Shown in pieces: positions 37,244 to 45,673 of a stretch of DNA of 64,000 bases. The DNA is taken from contig CAYSRG010000001.1 in the NCBI GenBank assembly GCA_964433555.1, positions 62,001 through 126,000 on the forward strand, read 5' to 3'. Under the pieces are notes generated by a model. It did no database searches and was not told the origin of the DNA. It saw only the letters and a list, made by a program, of their open reading frames with translations. How positions within the stretch are numbered: position 1 is the first letter of the stretch; the number at the start of each line of letters is the position of its first letter. The translations under genes were made by a program, and so were the position numbers. The stretch is from Stramentimicrobium sp964433555 (GTDB lineage Bacteria; Atribacterota; Phoenicimicrobiia; Phoenicimicrobiales; Stramentimicrobiaceae).

Positions 37244-37302
37244 CAGTTTATTTAACCATTACCACCTTCTAAGAAGGAGTTTTTTCATGGTTAAATAAAC
37301 TG
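37244..37302. repeat. Perfect 16-bp inverted repeat with an inner hairpin
   Basis: CAGTTTATTTAACCAT (37244-37259) and its exact complement (37287-37302) enclose 27 bases that include CCTTC-TAA-GAAGG. The right arm begins with AAGGAG-TTTTTTC-ATG GTT AAA TAA, a possible three-codon ORF. It lies 47 bases upstream of the promoter of the unknown operon. Confidence 0.75.
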
Positions 37303-37348
37303 AATTGATGTATTTTATAGTATATCCTAGACAACGCACAATACTTAT

Positions 37349-37376
37349 TTGACATTTTTAAATAATTGGTTAAAAT
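37349..37376 (+). promoter_or_regulatory. Promoter of the unknown two-gene operon
   Basis: TTGACA (37349-37354), 16 bases, TAAAAT (37371-37376), about 92 bases before the first start codon. Confidence 0.65.
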
Positions 37377-37468
37377 GTTGTAGATGGGAATTGAGACTAA
37401 ATTCAACAACAAAATGGTAAGTAATAATATAATTACTATAAACCTTTTAGCTTAAAGAGGTAAATTAT

Positions 37469-38203
37469 ATGGATATGGATGAAAGAATTAGATATGCTTT
37501 TAAGCATTCGAAAATACTAAAATGGCCTAAACAGCTACTTTCTTCCTTTGGTTCATCAGAGATTCATTATCATGTCCTTACTGAACCTGTTTACCAGGAA
37601 TTTACTAAAGGAGAGGTGGAGACTGTAGTAAGAGAGGGCAAAGTAAGCTGGTATAGACCTCAATTATTAACTCCAGAGTATATTTTGCGTATTGAAGGAT
37701 TCAGCGATGAAGCCAAAAAAGCACTCTTATCCATAGCTAATGAAATGCCTGATTTGGCAAGTATCCTTTATCGCTTTAACTTTAAGAGAGAAGTTGATTC
37801 TATGATTTTTGTCTCTGGTAGTTTAGAATCGGTTGCTGATAAGATTGCTCGAGATATTGATAAAAAAGGCGATAATCTTTCAGCAATTGTTATGGGTGTG
37901 GGTGATTTATGGGATATTTCACTATCTAAATTTATCCTTGATATGATGTCAAGAAGTGCTCATCAGTCACAATTCCCAGAACTTAGAAAAAGGGGATTAA
38001 TAACCTATAACAAGTCTGGTTATCAGGTTGTTTCACGTGATACCCAGGGTATTCCTCTTATTGCCAAGAAAGAAATTGAAACTATGTTTGATAAGGTAAA
38101 ACATGGTGATATGGAACCAAGGGATCTAAAAATTGAATTAGACCGCTGGGGTCTATTCGAATTCTATCAAGACCGTTTCTTTGAACTGTTTAGAAGGAGG
38201 TAG
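37469..38203 (+). CDS. Conserved-looking protein of unknown function
   Basis: I do not recognise this 244-residue protein. It appears soluble, without signal peptide or membrane segments, and of mixed alpha/beta character with a charged, aromatic-rich N-terminus (IHYHVLTEPVYQEF) and a helical C-terminus. AIVMGVGDLWDIS is a hydrophobic strand plus loop that might form a ligand pocket, but no known motif fits. An AAAGAGG ribosome site precedes ATG. A strong promoter and terminator bracket it together with the next gene, 5 bases on, so they probably act together. Confidence 0.75.
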   Translation: MDMDERIRYAFKHSKILKWPKQLLSSFGSSEIHYHVLTEPVYQEFTKGEVETVVREGKVSWYRPQLLTPEYILRIEGFSDEAKKALLSIANEMPDLASILYRFNFKREVDSMIFVSGSLESVADKIARDIDKKGDNLSAIVMGVGDLWDISLSKFILDMMSRSAHQSQFPELRKRGLITYNKSGYQVVSRDTQGIPLIAKKEIETMFDKVKHGDMEPRDLKIELDRWGLFEFYQDRFFELFRRR

Positions 38204-38208
38204 TAATA

Positions 38209-38811
38209 GTGGGGTATATTAAATCTGCTCGGGAAATAGCGCTAGAAAAAACAGCTGGTGAAAAGCTGAGTGCTCAGGAAATTGCTGAAATAAAGCAACA
38301 GGAAAAGATAGACTCTATTTTAGCAAAATATTATAAAGATCAGATTGAACCAGATCAATTATGGTATCAATTAAAAGAACTGCATGTAAAATATTTAAAA
38401 CAAGCACAAAATAGCTTTCTTAAATCCTTAACCTACCAGAGTAATACCTATGATTTTGAGAAAAGGAAAAAAGGTATCTTAGCTATTGAAAACCTGAAGA
38501 AAACTAACCAATCCTCAGATATTGAACACTATTTTAATCAACTAACCAAATTACAAAAGGAGTTTCAAAAAGAGAAAGACCAATTAATTCAATATGTAAA
38601 AAAGGATCTGGAAAGAAATCCTCAGAAGAGATTACAAACCTTTCAACAGGGTAACCAGATCGTTATAAAAGAATTAAGCGTTGAAGAAGTATTGGAACAA
38701 GATAAGGGATTAAAGCAAAGATTAAATCAAATGGAAAAAAAATATAAAGAAAATTTTAATCTACTCAAAGGAAAAATAGCTGACCTTTTCCAGGAAATCA
38801 ATGACAATTAA
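38209..38811 (+). CDS. Coiled-coil protein of unknown function, GTG start
   Basis: A 200-residue, highly charged protein that is almost wholly helical. It begins with a short conserved-looking IKSAREIALEK segment. Long Lys/Glu/Gln/Leu heptad stretches (about 95-135 and 160-195) suggest a coiled coil. The GTG at 38209 is 8 bases after AAGGAGG. It has no signal or membrane segment. Being cotranscribed with the unrecognised upstream gene, it could be its partner or scaffold; the function is unknown. Confidence 0.75.
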   Translation: MGYIKSAREIALEKTAGEKLSAQEIAEIKQQEKIDSILAKYYKDQIEPDQLWYQLKELHVKYLKQAQNSFLKSLTYQSNTYDFEKRKKGILAIENLKKTNQSSDIEHYFNQLTKLQKEFQKEKDQLIQYVKKDLERNPQKRLQTFQQGNQIVIKELSVEEVLEQDKGLKQRLNQMEKKYKENFNLLKGKIADLFQEINDN

Positions 38812-38856
38812 AATCAATTTGATTTCCGATTTGGCAATATTTAAAAAATGAATAGG

Positions 38857-38899
38857 AATGCTGGTTCTTCTTTAAAAAGTCAGAAGAATCAGCATTTTT
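38857..38899 (+). terminator. Intrinsic terminator of the unknown operon
   Basis: AATGCTGGTTCTTCT pairs with AGAAGAATCAGCATT (15 pairs including one G-U) around a 10-base loop and runs into TTTTT. It ends the 37469-38811 transcript. Confidence 0.85.
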
Positions 38900-38923
38900 C
38901 ATTAAATGCAATTTCTCTTCTGC

Positions 38924-40171
38924 TTATGAATATTTTAAAGTACTATGAGTTCGATTCTCAAAATAATAAAGCAGGTACATTAAAAAAGAGGAAAAGATGG
39001 CTAACACAAAAATAAACGGCCAAATATTTTCCACCCCAAAATTATTAATGAATAATCCTGACAAATAGGGACCAAAGATAAATCCAGAACCTATCAAGAT
39101 ATGAATAATAGCACTAAATCGACCTCTGTGAGTTATAGGAGTGTGATTGATTATATAGACATCTGAATAGGTAGTGGCAATTATCTCACCTAAAGTCCAT
39201 AAAACTGTGGAAAGAGCAAATAAGAAGAACCTGGTACTGAAGTAAATTACTCCAAAGCCAAAAGCATATAGTATTGCAGCTAAGGATACATTTAAAATAG
39301 GTTTAATTTTCCTGGTCATACTGATGATAATCACGGTAAGAAAGATAACCACAATTCCATTAATAGTCATTATAGAACCAAAATATTGGGGACCTCTTTC
39401 TCCGAATATTTTTATCATCTGTATGGGCAGAGTAAACTCACTTTGAACATAAACAAAAGAATACAGGGTAAAAATCAGGGTAAAAAAAACTAAAAAAGGC
39501 CTAGAGAGAAATACACGGTAAATACTCCCCTGCTCTGCCTTTTCATCACCGTAGTCTGAAACAATAGAGTGCCTGATGCTATTGAGACGAGGGAAAGACT
39601 CCGCAATGAAGAAATAAACCAGTAAAACAGAAATAAGAGTCGTAACCGTATCTCCAATAAAAAGTAGATCTAGGTAATCATTATATAGTAATCCCGCAAT
39701 CATGGGACCAATGGCAAAACCAATGTTCATACCCAGATACAACAGAGAAAAAGCTGCTTTTCTATTATCGGGATTGGTCAAGTCAGCAACCATTGCCTTC
39801 ATGGCAGGATAATTGGCACCACTAAAGACTGCTGATATTGTTAATAACCAGGGAATTATTTCGCTCTGCACAACCAGTAAACAGGCGAAAATAAATAGTG
39901 CCGAAAGAGTGCTAAAGATGATGAATATTTTTTTCCTATCAAAAACATCAGCCAATTTTCCTCCCAGAAGCAAACCTGGTACCTTAGCGGCAGTAGCCAG
40001 CATAACATAGAATCCGGCTTTCTGTTCATTAAACATTAGTGTTTTAGTAAAAAAAATAGCCAGGAAAGGAAAGATAAAACTACCCACAGAATAGACTATC
40101 TGGGCAAAAAATAAGATAAATATACTTCTCGGTAATTTTATATAATCTTCGAAAAGACTTTTTATATTCAT
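38924..40171 (-). CDS. Major facilitator superfamily transporter
   Basis: About twelve hydrophobic segments over 415 residues, with the MFS loop between helices 2 and 3 read as GGKLADVFDRKKIFII. The N-terminal half has LGMNIGFAIGPMIAGLLY, resembling drug-efflux MFS proteins (DHA1/MDR type). The substrate cannot be predicted. The start is the ATG at 40171; a TTG five codons earlier is equally possible since neither has a good ribosome site. It stands alone and converges on the unknown operon. Confidence 0.85.
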   Translation of the reverse strand: MNIKSLFEDYIKLPRSIFILFFAQIVYSVGSFIFPFLAIFFTKTLMFNEQKAGFYVMLATAAKVPGLLLGGKLADVFDRKKIFIIFSTLSALFIFACLLVVQSEIIPWLLTISAVFSGANYPAMKAMVADLTNPDNRKAAFSLLYLGMNIGFAIGPMIAGLLYNDYLDLLFIGDTVTTLISVLLVYFFIAESFPRLNSIRHSIVSDYGDEKAEQGSIYRVFLSRPFLVFFTLIFTLYSFVYVQSEFTLPIQMIKIFGERGPQYFGSIMTINGIVVIFLTVIIISMTRKIKPILNVSLAAILYAFGFGVIYFSTRFFLFALSTVLWTLGEIIATTYSDVYIINHTPITHRGRFSAIIHILIGSGFIFGPYLSGLFINNFGVENIWPFIFVLAIFSSFLMYLLYYFENRTHSTLKYS

Positions 40172-40307
40172 CTTCCCCGATACCAATAAAAAATATAATA
40201 ATTCTAATTGTAAAATAACTTATCGTTTACTATATTGTATCATTTTAGTATCTTTCTTTGAGTTAAAGAGCAATTTTTATCATAATCTCTAATAATAGAG
40301 TTGAAAT

Positions 40308-40829
40308 TTAAATTTCTCCCCTTACCTTGAAAAAAGTAATAGCCAGGTTTTCTATCATTCTTGTTATTTCATTTCTAACAATCTGCTTAACTTCTTTCAC
40401 ATCACAAAATCCCAGTATTTCATCCCTCCAAATCTCATAGTTCTTATAGGTACCTGCTCTACATTCAATATAATAGGCTATTGGAAAATCCTCTCCTACT
40501 GTCCATACTCTGAACCAAATACTGCCGGTCTTTTTAGCTTTTTCCTCTTCCTGATACAGATATGCTTCCTCAGCAGGTATTTCCTGAAAAGCAATGCTGG
40601 CAAAATTATTTTTATATTTTAGTCGGGTATAATCGGTAAGCTCTCCGCTACTTAAACCAATTAAAAAAGACTGCTCTCCCTGGACTTTTACAGATATATA
40701 GCCAAAGGTCTCCACATCTTTAAAATCACGATATAAGATATCATCAAGGGAGTCCTGGGAATTTATTATACTGGTAAGGGTAAAAAAGATACTAAAAATT
40801 AACAAGCATACTAAAAATCTTTTTGTCAT
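40308..40829 (-). CDS. Exported protein of unknown function
   Basis: The N-terminus MTKRFLVCLLIFSIFFTLTS is a signal peptide (two basic residues, hydrophobic core), with cleavage likely shortly before NSQDSLDD. The remaining ~150 residues have alternating hydrophobic strands (TFGYISVKVQGEQ, SIWFRVWTVGE) ending in a helix. No family is recognised. I chose ATG 40829 over an in-frame GTG four codons earlier. It lies 24 bases after the flavodiiron gene on the same strand, so it may belong to that operon. Confidence 0.65.
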   Translation of the reverse strand: MTKRFLVCLLIFSIFFTLTSIINSQDSLDDILYRDFKDVETFGYISVKVQGEQSFLIGLSSGELTDYTRLKYKNNFASIAFQEIPAEEAYLYQEEEKAKKTGSIWFRVWTVGEDFPIAYYIECRAGTYKNYEIWRDEILGFCDVKEVKQIVRNEITRMIENLAITFFKVRGEI

Positions 40830-40865
40830 CCTTATATTCACCTCAACTCCGTATATACTTTTTTA

Positions 40866-42038
40866 CTATATGGTTTTATGCTTTAGTATAATTTGATTAA
40901 CCAGTTTATCTAATTTACGGAAATCTTCTGCCCTGGGAAAACTTTTACTAATTACCGAGGTCAATAGATCTACTTTTAGATTGCTTATTATCTGTAATAT
41001 ATCCTGTTCCATTTTGCTTCCCCAACCAAATGATCCAATAATTCCTACAAATCGAGCTTTTGGTCTTAAGATATGACAGAGATAAGCAGCATAAACTATC
41101 TGGGGATGCGGACCGGTTAACACTGTAGGTGAGGCTAAAATGATTGTTGCTGTTTCAACTAAAGCCATTGCCAATTCACCAATATCAGTATTAGTTAAAT
41201 GATAAGGAGTTACTCTCACACCCCTGCTAATCAATTGTTCCACTAAATAGTTTACCATGGCTTCGGTACTACCATGCATAGAAACATAAGGTATTACCAC
41301 CTCATTTCTGACCGAATCAGATACCCATTCCTGATAATTTTTAAGAATAAAATCAGGATGTTCATATACAGGTCCATGACTGGGAGCAATGATAGCAATG
41401 GTTATTTTTTTCAGTATCTGGAGATAATTCTGGATATTTTGCCGGAAGGGCATCATAATTTCAGCATAGTAACGTTTAGCAGCTAAATAAGTAATATTAT
41501 CTGAAGACCATAATTCACTGCTGGCAAGATGTGAACCGAATAGATCACAAGTAAATAGAATCTTTTGTTTAGGAAGATAGGTAAGAAATGTTTCCGGCCA
41601 GTGTACCCAGGGTGCAAAAAAGAAATGAAATTCCTTATTACCAAAAACAAAAGTATCTTTATCTTTAATCTCAATAAAATTCTCTTCTTCTAAATGTAAT
41701 TCATCAATCAACAATTCCTGGCATTTGCGGTTGGTAATAACTTTGCAGCCAGGAAACATATTCAATACGTCCCGGATACAACCGGCATGGTCTTGTTCTG
41801 CATGCTGGGCAATTATATAGCTAATTTTTTCTACCTGTGACTCCTTAATATTCTGAAAAAATTCCTTCTTTTTAGAGGGATCTACTGTATCTATTAGTAA
41901 TCCTTCTTTCTGATTCTTAATTAAATAAGAATTATAGCTTGTACCATCAGGAAGGGGAATGAGTTCATCAAAAAGTCTTCTATCCCAATCTATGGTTCCT
42001 ATAAAATAGATATCTGCTAAGATTTCTTTTATAGCCAA
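40866..42038 (-). CDS. fprA: FprA-type flavodiiron protein (O2/NO reductase)
   Basis: The N-terminal metallo-beta-lactamase fold carries the diiron ligands (QHAEQDHAG, CDLFGSH, SHGPVYEHP) and the C-terminal flavodoxin domain binds FMN (VIPYVSMHGSTEAM, ILASPTVLTG, SFGWGSKM). Such proteins reduce O2 to water or NO to N2O in anaerobes. The 390-residue length is the usual minimal two-domain class A form, which takes electrons from a separate rubredoxin; that rubredoxin is encoded 2 bases upstream. Confidence 0.94.
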   Translation of the reverse strand: MAIKEILADIYFIGTIDWDRRLFDELIPLPDGTSYNSYLIKNQKEGLLIDTVDPSKKKEFFQNIKESQVEKISYIIAQHAEQDHAGCIRDVLNMFPGCKVITNRKCQELLIDELHLEEENFIEIKDKDTFVFGNKEFHFFFAPWVHWPETFLTYLPKQKILFTCDLFGSHLASSELWSSDNITYLAAKRYYAEIMMPFRQNIQNYLQILKKITIAIIAPSHGPVYEHPDFILKNYQEWVSDSVRNEVVIPYVSMHGSTEAMVNYLVEQLISRGVRVTPYHLTNTDIGELAMALVETATIILASPTVLTGPHPQIVYAAYLCHILRPKARFVGIIGSFGWGSKMEQDILQIISNLKVDLLTSVISKSFPRAEDFRKLDKLVNQIILKHKTI

Positions 42039-42040
42039 AA

Positions 42041-42202
42041 CTATTCCACCCTTTCAAATTCGTCTTTACTGGCACCACATAAAGGACAAACCCAATCATC
42101 CGGCAAATCATCAAAAGATATTCCCGGTTTAATATCAGATTCGGGATCCCCTTGTACAGGGTCATAAATATAGCCACAAACTGTACATCTGTATCGGTCC
42201 AT
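42041..42202 (-). CDS. Rubredoxin
   Basis: A 53-residue frame easily missed because of its size: MDRYRCTVCGYIYDP at the start and DWVCPLCGASKDEF near the end give the two CxxC(G) knuckles of the Fe(Cys)4 site. An AGGAGG site lies just upstream of ATG 42202. The stop is 2 bases before the flavodiiron start, so rubredoxin is almost certainly the direct electron donor to FprA. Confidence 0.95.
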   Translation of the reverse strand: MDRYRCTVCGYIYDPVQGDPESDIKPGISFDDLPDDWVCPLCGASKDEFERVE

Positions 42203-42273
42203 CGATACTCCTCCTTTCTCTATATACCATTTTATTATATTATTTTTAGGAGAACATGGGTGAATTAATTGTT

Positions 42274-43728
42274 TCAGAAAAGTTTTTTTATTCTTTCTTT
42301 AAGCAGGTTAAGGGCTAAATCTGGTTGTGCTCTGCCTTTAGTATATTTCATAACCTGACCAACTAAAAAATGAATAGCTTTTTCCTTTCCAGAACAATAA
42401 TCCTTTACCGTCTCTGAATTATCTCTAATAACAATTTCAATTATATCATTAATTTCCTTTTCATTACTAATCTGGGTAAATCCACTCTTTTGAACTAAAT
42501 CAGTAGCACTTTGACCAGTTTTACACATCTGTTCAAAGATATTTTTGGCAATCTTTTCGCTGATTATCTTTCGGTCAATCAGCTGTAATAATGCAACTAA
42601 ATCTGAGACATAAATTGGACAGTTGATTATATCTATATTCTCCTCTCCCAGATAGCGTAAGAGTTCTCCCAGAATCCAGTTGGCCAATCTTTTATAATTC
42701 GTATAGCTTTGTGTTGCTCTTTCAAAGTAATCACCCAATGATTTCGCTTCTACCAGACGGTTAGCATCGTAATCGGAAAGCATATAGTCTTTGATAAACC
42801 TTTCTCTTCGTTGCTCTGGTAATTCCGGAAAATTATTTTTAATCTCTTCACTCCAGCATTGATCAATAGTCAATGGTAATAAATCTGGTTCTGGGAAATA
42901 CCTATAATCTTGGGCTTCTTCTTTGCTGCGCATAACTACAGTCTTTCCAGTCGTCTCATCCCATCGTCTGGTTTCCTGTAATATTCTCTCTCCCTGTTCA
43001 ATTTGTTTTCTTTGTCTGGTAATTTCATAATCCAGTGCCTCCCTGATAGCCCGGAAAGAATTCATATTCTTTACCTCAGTTTTGGTTCCCAATTTACCAT
43101 TTTTCTCTTCCCGAATAGAAATATTGGCATCACAGCGCATCGATCCTCTCTCTAAATTGCCATCACAAACATTCAGGTATTGAACCATGCTTCTCAATTT
43201 TTGTAGAAAAAACACAGCTTCTTCTGATGAGTGCATATCTGGTTCTGTTACAATTTCTAACAAAGGAATACCAGAACGGTTATAATCAATCAGCGAACAT
43301 ACAATTTTACCATCTCTCTCCATATGGACTAACTTTCCAGCATCCTCCTCCATATGTACCCTATTAATTCTTATCTTTCTGCTTCCTAACGATTTTTCAG
43401 CTCTTATCTCTAAGAATCCATTTACCCCTAATGGCTGATCATACTGAGATATTTGATATGCTTTCGGTAAATCAGGATAATAATAATTCTTTCGATGAAA
43501 AATATTGGTCTGGTTAATATGACAATTTAAAGCAATGGCTGTTTTCAGAGCAAATTCCACCGCTTTTTTATTGAGTACCGGTAGACTTCCTGGTAAACCA
43601 AGGCATACCGGGCAGGTATGGGAATTGGGTTCTCGATCAATATAATCTGTACTACAATTACAAAATATTTTGGTTTCAGTTAATAGTTGAACATGAATTT
43701 CTAAACCAATTACAATATCACCTGGCAT
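42274..43728 (-). CDS. gatB: Asp/Glu-tRNA(Asn/Gln) amidotransferase subunit B
   Basis: tRNA-binding kinase subunit of GatCAB, which converts Glu-tRNA(Gln) and Asp-tRNA(Asn) to the correct amidated forms. Typical motifs: GLEIHVQLLTETKIFC, the zinc cysteines CNCS and TCPVCLGLPGSLP, RKNYYYPDLPKAYQISQYD, NRSGIPLLEIVTEPD and YRYFPEPDL; YqeY-like tail ending VMKYTKGRAQPDLALN. Length 484 is normal. It lies 54 bases downstream of gatA. Confidence 0.97.
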   Translation of the reverse strand: MPGDIVIGLEIHVQLLTETKIFCNCSTDYIDREPNSHTCPVCLGLPGSLPVLNKKAVEFALKTAIALNCHINQTNIFHRKNYYYPDLPKAYQISQYDQPLGVNGFLEIRAEKSLGSRKIRINRVHMEEDAGKLVHMERDGKIVCSLIDYNRSGIPLLEIVTEPDMHSSEEAVFFLQKLRSMVQYLNVCDGNLERGSMRCDANISIREEKNGKLGTKTEVKNMNSFRAIREALDYEITRQRKQIEQGERILQETRRWDETTGKTVVMRSKEEAQDYRYFPEPDLLPLTIDQCWSEEIKNNFPELPEQRRERFIKDYMLSDYDANRLVEAKSLGDYFERATQSYTNYKRLANWILGELLRYLGEENIDIINCPIYVSDLVALLQLIDRKIISEKIAKNIFEQMCKTGQSATDLVQKSGFTQISNEKEINDIIEIVIRDNSETVKDYCSGKEKAIHFLVGQVMKYTKGRAQPDLALNLLKERIKKLF

Positions 43729-43782
43729 GATTAACTCCTATCTTTTCATTTATTTACATCAAATCTTTTCAGTTCCTTAAAA

Positions 43783-45297
43783 CTATAAAATTTTACCTTG
43801 TTTGCAATTATTCGGGATAGATAGGTTAAATGATAAATCTGGCTTAACCGAATTAATTTCTTTTAATTCTTCCTCTAAATTATAAGCTACTCTTAGCATC
43901 TTCTCTTCCTCAAAAGCACGTCCTATAATCTGAATTCCTACCGGCAATTTCCCCTTGTCAGTAAAACCACAATTCATTGATAAACCTGGTAAACCAGCGA
44001 GATTAACCGGTAAGGTATAAGCATCTGTTAAAAACATGGTCAATGGGTCATCTATTCTCTCCCCTACCTTAAATGGGGGAATGGGAGAAGTAGGACAAAT
44101 TAGTAAATCATATTTTTGAAATACATTATCAAAATCTTTCTTGATTAGAGTTCTTGCTCTCTGAGCTTTTAAATAGTATGCATCATAATAACCTGAGCTT
44201 AAGGCATAGGTTCCTAACATTATTCTTCTGATTACCTCGGCTCCAAAACCTTTGCTTCTGGTTTTTAAATACATATCTTCAAGGTCATCACTTTCTTCTA
44301 TTCTCAAACCGTATTGTACTCCATCAAATTTAGCCAGATTAGAACTTGCTTCCGCCATGGCAATTAGATAATAAGCTGGTAAGGCATATTCAATATTGGG
44401 CAAAGAGGTCTCTTCTATCTTTGCTCCCAATCGTGAAAGTTTATGGATGGCATCCATGATCTTTCTTTTTACTTCTCCATCTAAACCATGGCTAAAAAAT
44501 TCACGTGGTACACCGAATTTTAAATCACTGATACCTTCCCGACAGGATGACTGAAAATCGGGAACTGAAAGATTGGCAGAAGTGGAATCAAGGGAATCAT
44601 AACCACAAATAACATTCATCAACTTAGCCACATCCTTAATCCCTTTACCTAAGATTCCAATCTGATCCAGTGAGGAGGCGTAAGAAATGACACCATAGCG
44701 AGATATACGACCATAGGTAGGTTTAATACCAACAATACCACAAAAAGAAGCTGGTAATCTAACTGAACCACCGGTATCGGTTCCCAGGCCAATTAATGCC
44801 TCATCTGCTGCAACTGCTACTGCTGAACCACCACTGGAACCACCTGGAACACGAGTTATATCCCAGGGGTTAAGTGTAACCTGAAAAGCAGAATTTTCAG
44901 TGGAAGAACCCATCGCAAATTCGTCAAGATTAGTTTTACCTATGATTATCCCCCCGGCATCCTTTATCCTTCTGACTACTGTAGCATCATAGGGAGGAAT
45001 AAATCCTTTCAATATTCTGGAGGCACAGGTAGTTTCCATATCTTTGGTGCAAATAATATCCTTTATCGCTATAGGTAGACCAGCCAAAGGAGGTATATCT
45101 TGATTATTCTTTATTTTCTGGTCAATCTTCTTCGCTTCCAATAAAGCTCCTTCCTTGTTAACAAATAAATAAGCCTTCAGTGTTTTGTCAATCCTGTCAA
45201 TCGAATGAAAAATATCTTTTATTACCTGTTCCACGGTAATCTCTCTATTTTTTATCATTTCCAAATAATCAATCACTTTTAGTTCATTTAATTGCAA
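43783..45297 (-). CDS. gatA: Asp/Glu-tRNA(Asn/Gln) amidotransferase subunit A
   Basis: Glutaminase subunit of GatCAB, an amidase-signature enzyme. The catalytic Lys-Ser-Ser triad is seen in PIAIKDIICTK, PGGSSGGSAVAVAA and TDTGGSVRLPASFCG. Length is 504 residues, slightly longer than the usual 485 because of a C-terminal tail. It is the middle gene of gatC-gatA-gatB. Confidence 0.97.
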   Translation of the reverse strand: MQLNELKVIDYLEMIKNREITVEQVIKDIFHSIDRIDKTLKAYLFVNKEGALLEAKKIDQKIKNNQDIPPLAGLPIAIKDIICTKDMETTCASRILKGFIPPYDATVVRRIKDAGGIIIGKTNLDEFAMGSSTENSAFQVTLNPWDITRVPGGSSGGSAVAVAADEALIGLGTDTGGSVRLPASFCGIVGIKPTYGRISRYGVISYASSLDQIGILGKGIKDVAKLMNVICGYDSLDSTSANLSVPDFQSSCREGISDLKFGVPREFFSHGLDGEVKRKIMDAIHKLSRLGAKIEETSLPNIEYALPAYYLIAMAEASSNLAKFDGVQYGLRIEESDDLEDMYLKTRSKGFGAEVIRRIMLGTYALSSGYYDAYYLKAQRARTLIKKDFDNVFQKYDLLICPTSPIPPFKVGERIDDPLTMFLTDAYTLPVNLAGLPGLSMNCGFTDKGKLPVGIQIIGRAFEEEKMLRVAYNLEEELKEINSVKPDLSFNLSIPNNCKQGKIL

Positions 45298-45351
45298 ATT
45301 TATTTCCTCCTGCTTCCAGTAAAAAATCTGCTTACTTTTTCTCTAATTCAA

Positions 45352-45645
45352 TTACAAAATTCTGGGAACTTGAAAATAACCTTTTTCCTTGTATCTGGTC
45401 ATTCCCATTACTGTGTTCTGGGATAATGAAGGCTTAACAATATCTTCATGAAAGTGTTTTGAAGAGGTAGCAATATGAGAAGTGGGTTGCACCTGTTCCG
45501 TATCCAATTCTTTTAATTTAGCAAAAAAAGAAAGAATATCATTTAGTTGTTTAGAAAACAATTCTCTTTGTTCCTCAGTTAACTCCAGTTTAGCTAACTT
45601 TGCTACATATTCCACATCTTTTTGAGTAATTATTTTTTCAGCCAT
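45352..45645 (-). CDS. gatC: Asp/Glu-tRNA(Asn/Gln) amidotransferase subunit C
   Basis: Small assembly subunit that wraps around GatA. ITQKDVEYVAKLAKLELTEE, FAKLKELDTEQVQPTSH and the C-terminal YFQVPRIL are characteristic. Length 97 is normal. It lies 28 bases after ligA and 54 before gatA; the ligA-gatCAB arrangement is common in Firmicutes and relatives. Confidence 0.96.
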   Translation of the reverse strand: MAEKIITQKDVEYVAKLAKLELTEEQRELFSKQLNDILSFFAKLKELDTEQVQPTSHIATSSKHFHEDIVKPSLSQNTVMGMTRYKEKGYFQVPRIL

Positions 45646-45673
45646 AATAAATACTAAGTTCTCCTTTCCTGCA

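Noticed and set aside
41980..42177. 65-codon frame over the rubredoxin region
   Set aside because: It is in the wrong frame and overlaps both fprA and the clearly better 53-residue rubredoxin frame with its Cys motifs.
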